Source: Tannerella sp. (GTDB lineage Bacteria; Bacteroidota; Bacteroidia; Bacteroidales; Tannerellaceae). From it: a stretch of 7,499 nucleotides of DNA. Positions 6,063 to 7,499 of this stretch are shown here, piece after piece. The DNA is taken from contig JAITAY010000255.1 in NCBI GenBank assembly GCA_031283915.1, positions 1-7,499 on the forward strand, written 5' to 3'. Within the stretch, counting starts at the first letter, position 1. Every line of letters starts with the position of its first letter. A program made the translations under genes and the position numbers. The notes below the pieces were generated by a model. It was not told the origin of the DNA. It searched no databases and worked only from the letters and a program-made list of their open reading frames with translations.

Positions 6063-6891
6063 AATGAATGTTTGTTAATATTTTCGGTTCAAAGAAATGG
6101 TTTACCGGGCCGTTGCCTTTGCCCGTGCGTATGGCGCTTCCCTGCCGGATGGCCGAAGTGACATACGTCTTGGCCGAGCCGACGGCCGTTTCCAAGTCCA
6201 TGCCCAGGGCACAGCAGGCAGCGATGGCCGACGAAAAAGTGCAGCCTGTCCCGTGCAGATTGGCCGTATGGATGTGAGGCGAAGAAAAGGATACGGGCGC
6301 CCTGTCCTGCCGGAAGAGCCAGTCCGTCGAAACCTCCGATGCGAGATGTCCGCCTTTGATCAGGACAGCGCGGCACCCTTGACCGAGCAGAACTTCCGCT
6401 GCCCGGTGGAAATCCTCTTCCGTCCGGATGGATACGCCCGAGAGCGCTTCCGCTTCGGGAATATTGGGCGTAAGAAGTGTGATTCGCGGATAGAGCATTT
6501 CCCGGAAAGCGCCGGCGACGGATGACGCAGCCAGACGGGCGCCGCTCGTGGCGACCATCACCGGGTCGGCTATCACCGTGGCCGGACGGTAGCGGTCGAT
6601 AAGGGATGCAACCGTATCAATGATTTCGGGCGCAGGGAGCATACCGGTCTTGACGGCATCGATCGTGAGGTCGTCGAGGACGGCTTCTGCCTGCCGGCGG
6701 ATGATTTCGGGCGACAGGATTTCCACGTCCCGCACCTCCATCGTGTTTTGTGCCGTGACAGCGGTGATAACGGACGCCCCGAACACGCCCAGAGCGGAAA
6801 ACGTCTTAAGGTCGGCCTGGATACCTGCGCATCCCCCGCTGTCGGACCCCGCTATTGTAAGCGCTGCCGGATATCTTTCTGTTTTACTCAT
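6040..6891 (-). CDS. thiD: Hydroxymethylpyrimidine (phosphate) kinase ThiD
   Basis: ThiD phosphorylates HMP and HMP-phosphate to HMP-pyrophosphate, the substrate of ThiE; it belongs to the ribokinase fold family. The protein is 283 aa, slightly longer than the usual 260-270 because of a tail after the conserved GKGNGPVNHFF at 258-267. Signatures are AGSDSGGCAGIQADLKTFSALG at 14-35 (substrate site), the QNT at 48-50, KTGM at 81-84, DPVMVATSG at 109-117, TPNIPEAEAL, LIKGGH, and the anion-hole motif HGTGCTFSSAIA with the family cysteine C217. The chosen ATG at 6891 follows a GAGG about 11 nt upstream. The frame stays open up to 7122, but that part is the riboswitch, so it is not coding. It is the first gene after the TPP riboswitch and overlaps thiS. 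Confidence 0.97.
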   Translation of the reverse strand: MSKTERYPAALTIAGSDSGGCAGIQADLKTFSALGVFGASVITAVTAQNTMEVRDVEILSPEIIRRQAEAVLDDLTIDAVKTGMLPAPEIIDTVASLIDRYRPATVIADPVMVATSGARLAASSVAGAFREMLYPRITLLTPNIPEAEALSGVSIRTEEDFHRAAEVLLGQGCRAVLIKGGHLASEVSTDWLFRQDRAPVSFSSPHIHTANLHGTGCTFSSAIAACCALGMDLETAVGSAKTYVTSAIRQGSAIRTGKGNGPVNHFFEPKILTNIHYDDSSER

Positions 6892-6956
6892 AATGGATAT
6901 TTCCTCGTTTTTAAATAACGCAATCAAGAGATTTCTCGAAAAAGGGTAGATTTCAT

Positions 6957-7033
6957 TCATCATTCCTACGGCGGCATTACCCGCATCAGGTAAATAAGGG
7001 TGTAATCTCAGCCTTTCAGGCACCCCTTGACTG
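6957..7033 (-). ncRNA. TPP riboswitch (THI element) of the thi operon
   Basis: The leader carries the conserved thi-box blocks in order on the minus strand: GGGGTGCC (7026-7019), the P3 hairpin GCC-TGAA-AGGC (7021-7011), CTGAGA (7011-7006), CACCC closing P2, ACCTGAT (6991-6985), GCGGGTAATGCCGC (6984-6971) and CGTAGG (6970-6965). A short P1, GUCA with UGAU, closes it at 7031-7028 and 6962-6959. It ends about 65 nt before the thiD ATG. By family knowledge, binding of thiamine pyrophosphate represses the genes downstream. Which platform it uses is not obvious: no terminator hairpin with a U-tract is seen between it and thiD, so control of translation initiation is more likely. UACCC at 6949-6945 can pair with GGGUA at 6982-6978 inside the aptamer and might form the alternative fold. 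Confidence 0.95.
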
Positions 7034-7042
7034 TGTCGAGGG

Positions 7043-7076
7043 CAAAGGTAAGCATTTTTTTCAATTACCGGGAAAG
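7043..7076 (-). promoter_or_regulatory. Bacteroidota-type promoter for the thi operon
   Basis: TACCTTTG at 7050-7043 (minus strand) matches the Bacteroidota -7 consensus TAnnTTTG exactly. A weak -33 element, TTTC at 7075-7072, lies 21 nt upstream of it. A transcription start about 5-7 nt after the -7 box would fall near 7037, a few bases before P1 of the riboswitch, which is where a start is expected. The element is seen in the sequence; the assignment rests on the known consensus and the fit to the riboswitch. Confidence 0.7.
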
Positions 7077-7144
7077 TTTGGAGTATGGGGTTATTGTTGG
7101 CAGGTGTTGCGGGGTGTTCCACGGGAGCAGGCTGGATTTATCAT

Positions 7145-7376
7145 TATACTGCACGCGGTATAGTTTTGTGCAAAAACAGGTAGTTAGTAGTTAGTAGCTA
7201 GTAGAATAGTAGTCGGTAGTTCTGTGATGCGACGAAGCTGTCCGCTCAACCCCTCACGTTTACGCCTTTCCCTCCAACTGCCGCTTTTCTGCCAACTGCC
7301 CTCTACTTACTACTAACTACTAGCTACTAACTACTAACTACCTGTTTTTGCACAAAACGATACCGCGTGCAGTATA
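7145..7376. repeat. Large inverted repeat with 60-bp arms and TAGTTAG heptamers
   Basis: The arms 7145-7204 and 7317-7376 are reverse complements at 59 of 60 positions; the only mismatch is 7162 against 7359. With one indel the match extends inwards to about 7219 and 7303. Each arm has a unique outer part (TATACTGCACGCGGTA onward) and an inner ladder of 7-mers: TAGTTAG 7181-7187 and 7188-7194, TAGCTAG 7195-7201, then degenerate units; the right arm has six such units. The spacer of about 80-110 nt is pyrimidine-rich and holds CCAACTGCC twice (7274-7282, 7292-7300). No reading frame of note is inside it and no convincing target-site duplication flanks it. It lies between the thi promoter and the possible plus-strand gene at 7442. 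It could be a MITE-like or REP-like element or a structured RNA; it is not assigned. Confidence 0.9.
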
Positions 7377-7441
7377 TAAATCAAATAAAAGCAAGACCTG
7401 CAAAGCCGTAAGAGCAGGGAAAAATTTTTAATAAAAGCAGA

Positions 7442-7499
7442 ATGAAAAGACATATTAAATACATCCTGCGTCGATGGAAGATGGATGATGTGATGAAAA
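7442..7499 (+). CDS. Possible 5' end of an unidentified plus-strand gene
   Basis: An ATG at 7442 opens a frame that stays open for 19 codons to the window edge and starts MKRHIKYILRRWKMDDVMK, basic at first. The bases upstream (7411-7441) are A/T-rich, as is typical ahead of Bacteroidota start codons, with no clear Shine-Dalgarno. The fragment is too short to identify. Later in-frame ATGs (for example M14) are also possible starts. It would be transcribed divergently from the thi operon. A chance frame cannot be excluded. Confidence 0.4.
   Translation, partial: MKRHIKYILRRWKMDDVMK

Noticed and set aside
5286..6161. Open frame of 291 codons on the plus strand across thiE, thiS and the thiD end
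   Set aside because: It crosses three well-supported minus-strand genes and shows no domain or start signal.
6892..7122. N-terminal extension of ThiD from an ATG at 7122
   Set aside because: The extension translates the TPP riboswitch and promoter; known ThiD proteins start at the MSKTERYPAALTIAGSDS position, with ATG 6891.
7181..7340. CRISPR array from regularly repeated TAGTTAG and CTAACTA units
   Set aside because: The units are 7 bp, directly adjacent with no unique spacers, and mirrored in the two arms of an inverted repeat.

Overview
The window holds most of one thiamine (vitamin B1) biosynthesis operon on the minus strand, read from about 7040 down to 144. Evidence for the order Bacteroidales in the phylum Bacteroidota: a promoter element of the TAnnTTTG type, mostly weak or absent Shine-Dalgarno sites, the oxygen-sensitive ThiH route to the thiazole precursor instead of ThiO, and ThiC, ThiE and ThiS proteins of Bacteroides-like character. 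GC content is moderately high for that group. The genus cannot be told from the sequence.

Layout in the direction of transcription: promoter (about 7076-7043), TPP riboswitch (about 7033-6957), thiD (6891-6040), thiS (6062-5862, overlapping thiD), a double-domain TenI/ThiE-like plus ThiE fusion (5849-4527), thiG (4493-3720), a small DsrE-like gene (3718-3383), a small DUF3791-like gene (3361-3128), thiC (3057-1366) and thiH (1259-144). All genes point the same way. The only internal gaps longer than 35 nt are before thiC (70 nt, with a four-copy 7-bp tandem repeat) and before thiH (106 nt, with a strong inverted repeat).

The proteins supply both halves of thiamine. ThiC makes HMP-phosphate from AIR and ThiD phosphorylates it to HMP-pyrophosphate. 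ThiH makes dehydroglycine from tyrosine, ThiS carries sulfur as a C-terminal thiocarboxylate, and ThiG condenses these with DXP into the thiazole. ThiE joins the two halves to thiamine phosphate. ThiF, which adenylates ThiS, is not in the window, nor is the TMP kinase ThiL. The unexpected members are the DsrE-like and DUF3791-like genes between thiG and thiC, and the fused ThiE, whose C-terminus carries a tandem 34-residue duplication.

The 550-nt non-coding stretch 6892-7441 holds the riboswitch leader, the promoter and a striking inverted repeat (7145-7376) with 60-bp arms that are one mismatch from perfect and contain TAGTTAG-type heptamers. To its right a plus-strand reading frame may begin at 7442 and run off the window. 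The left edge (1-143), after thiH, holds a long hairpin and sequence that resembles an insertion-sequence end.
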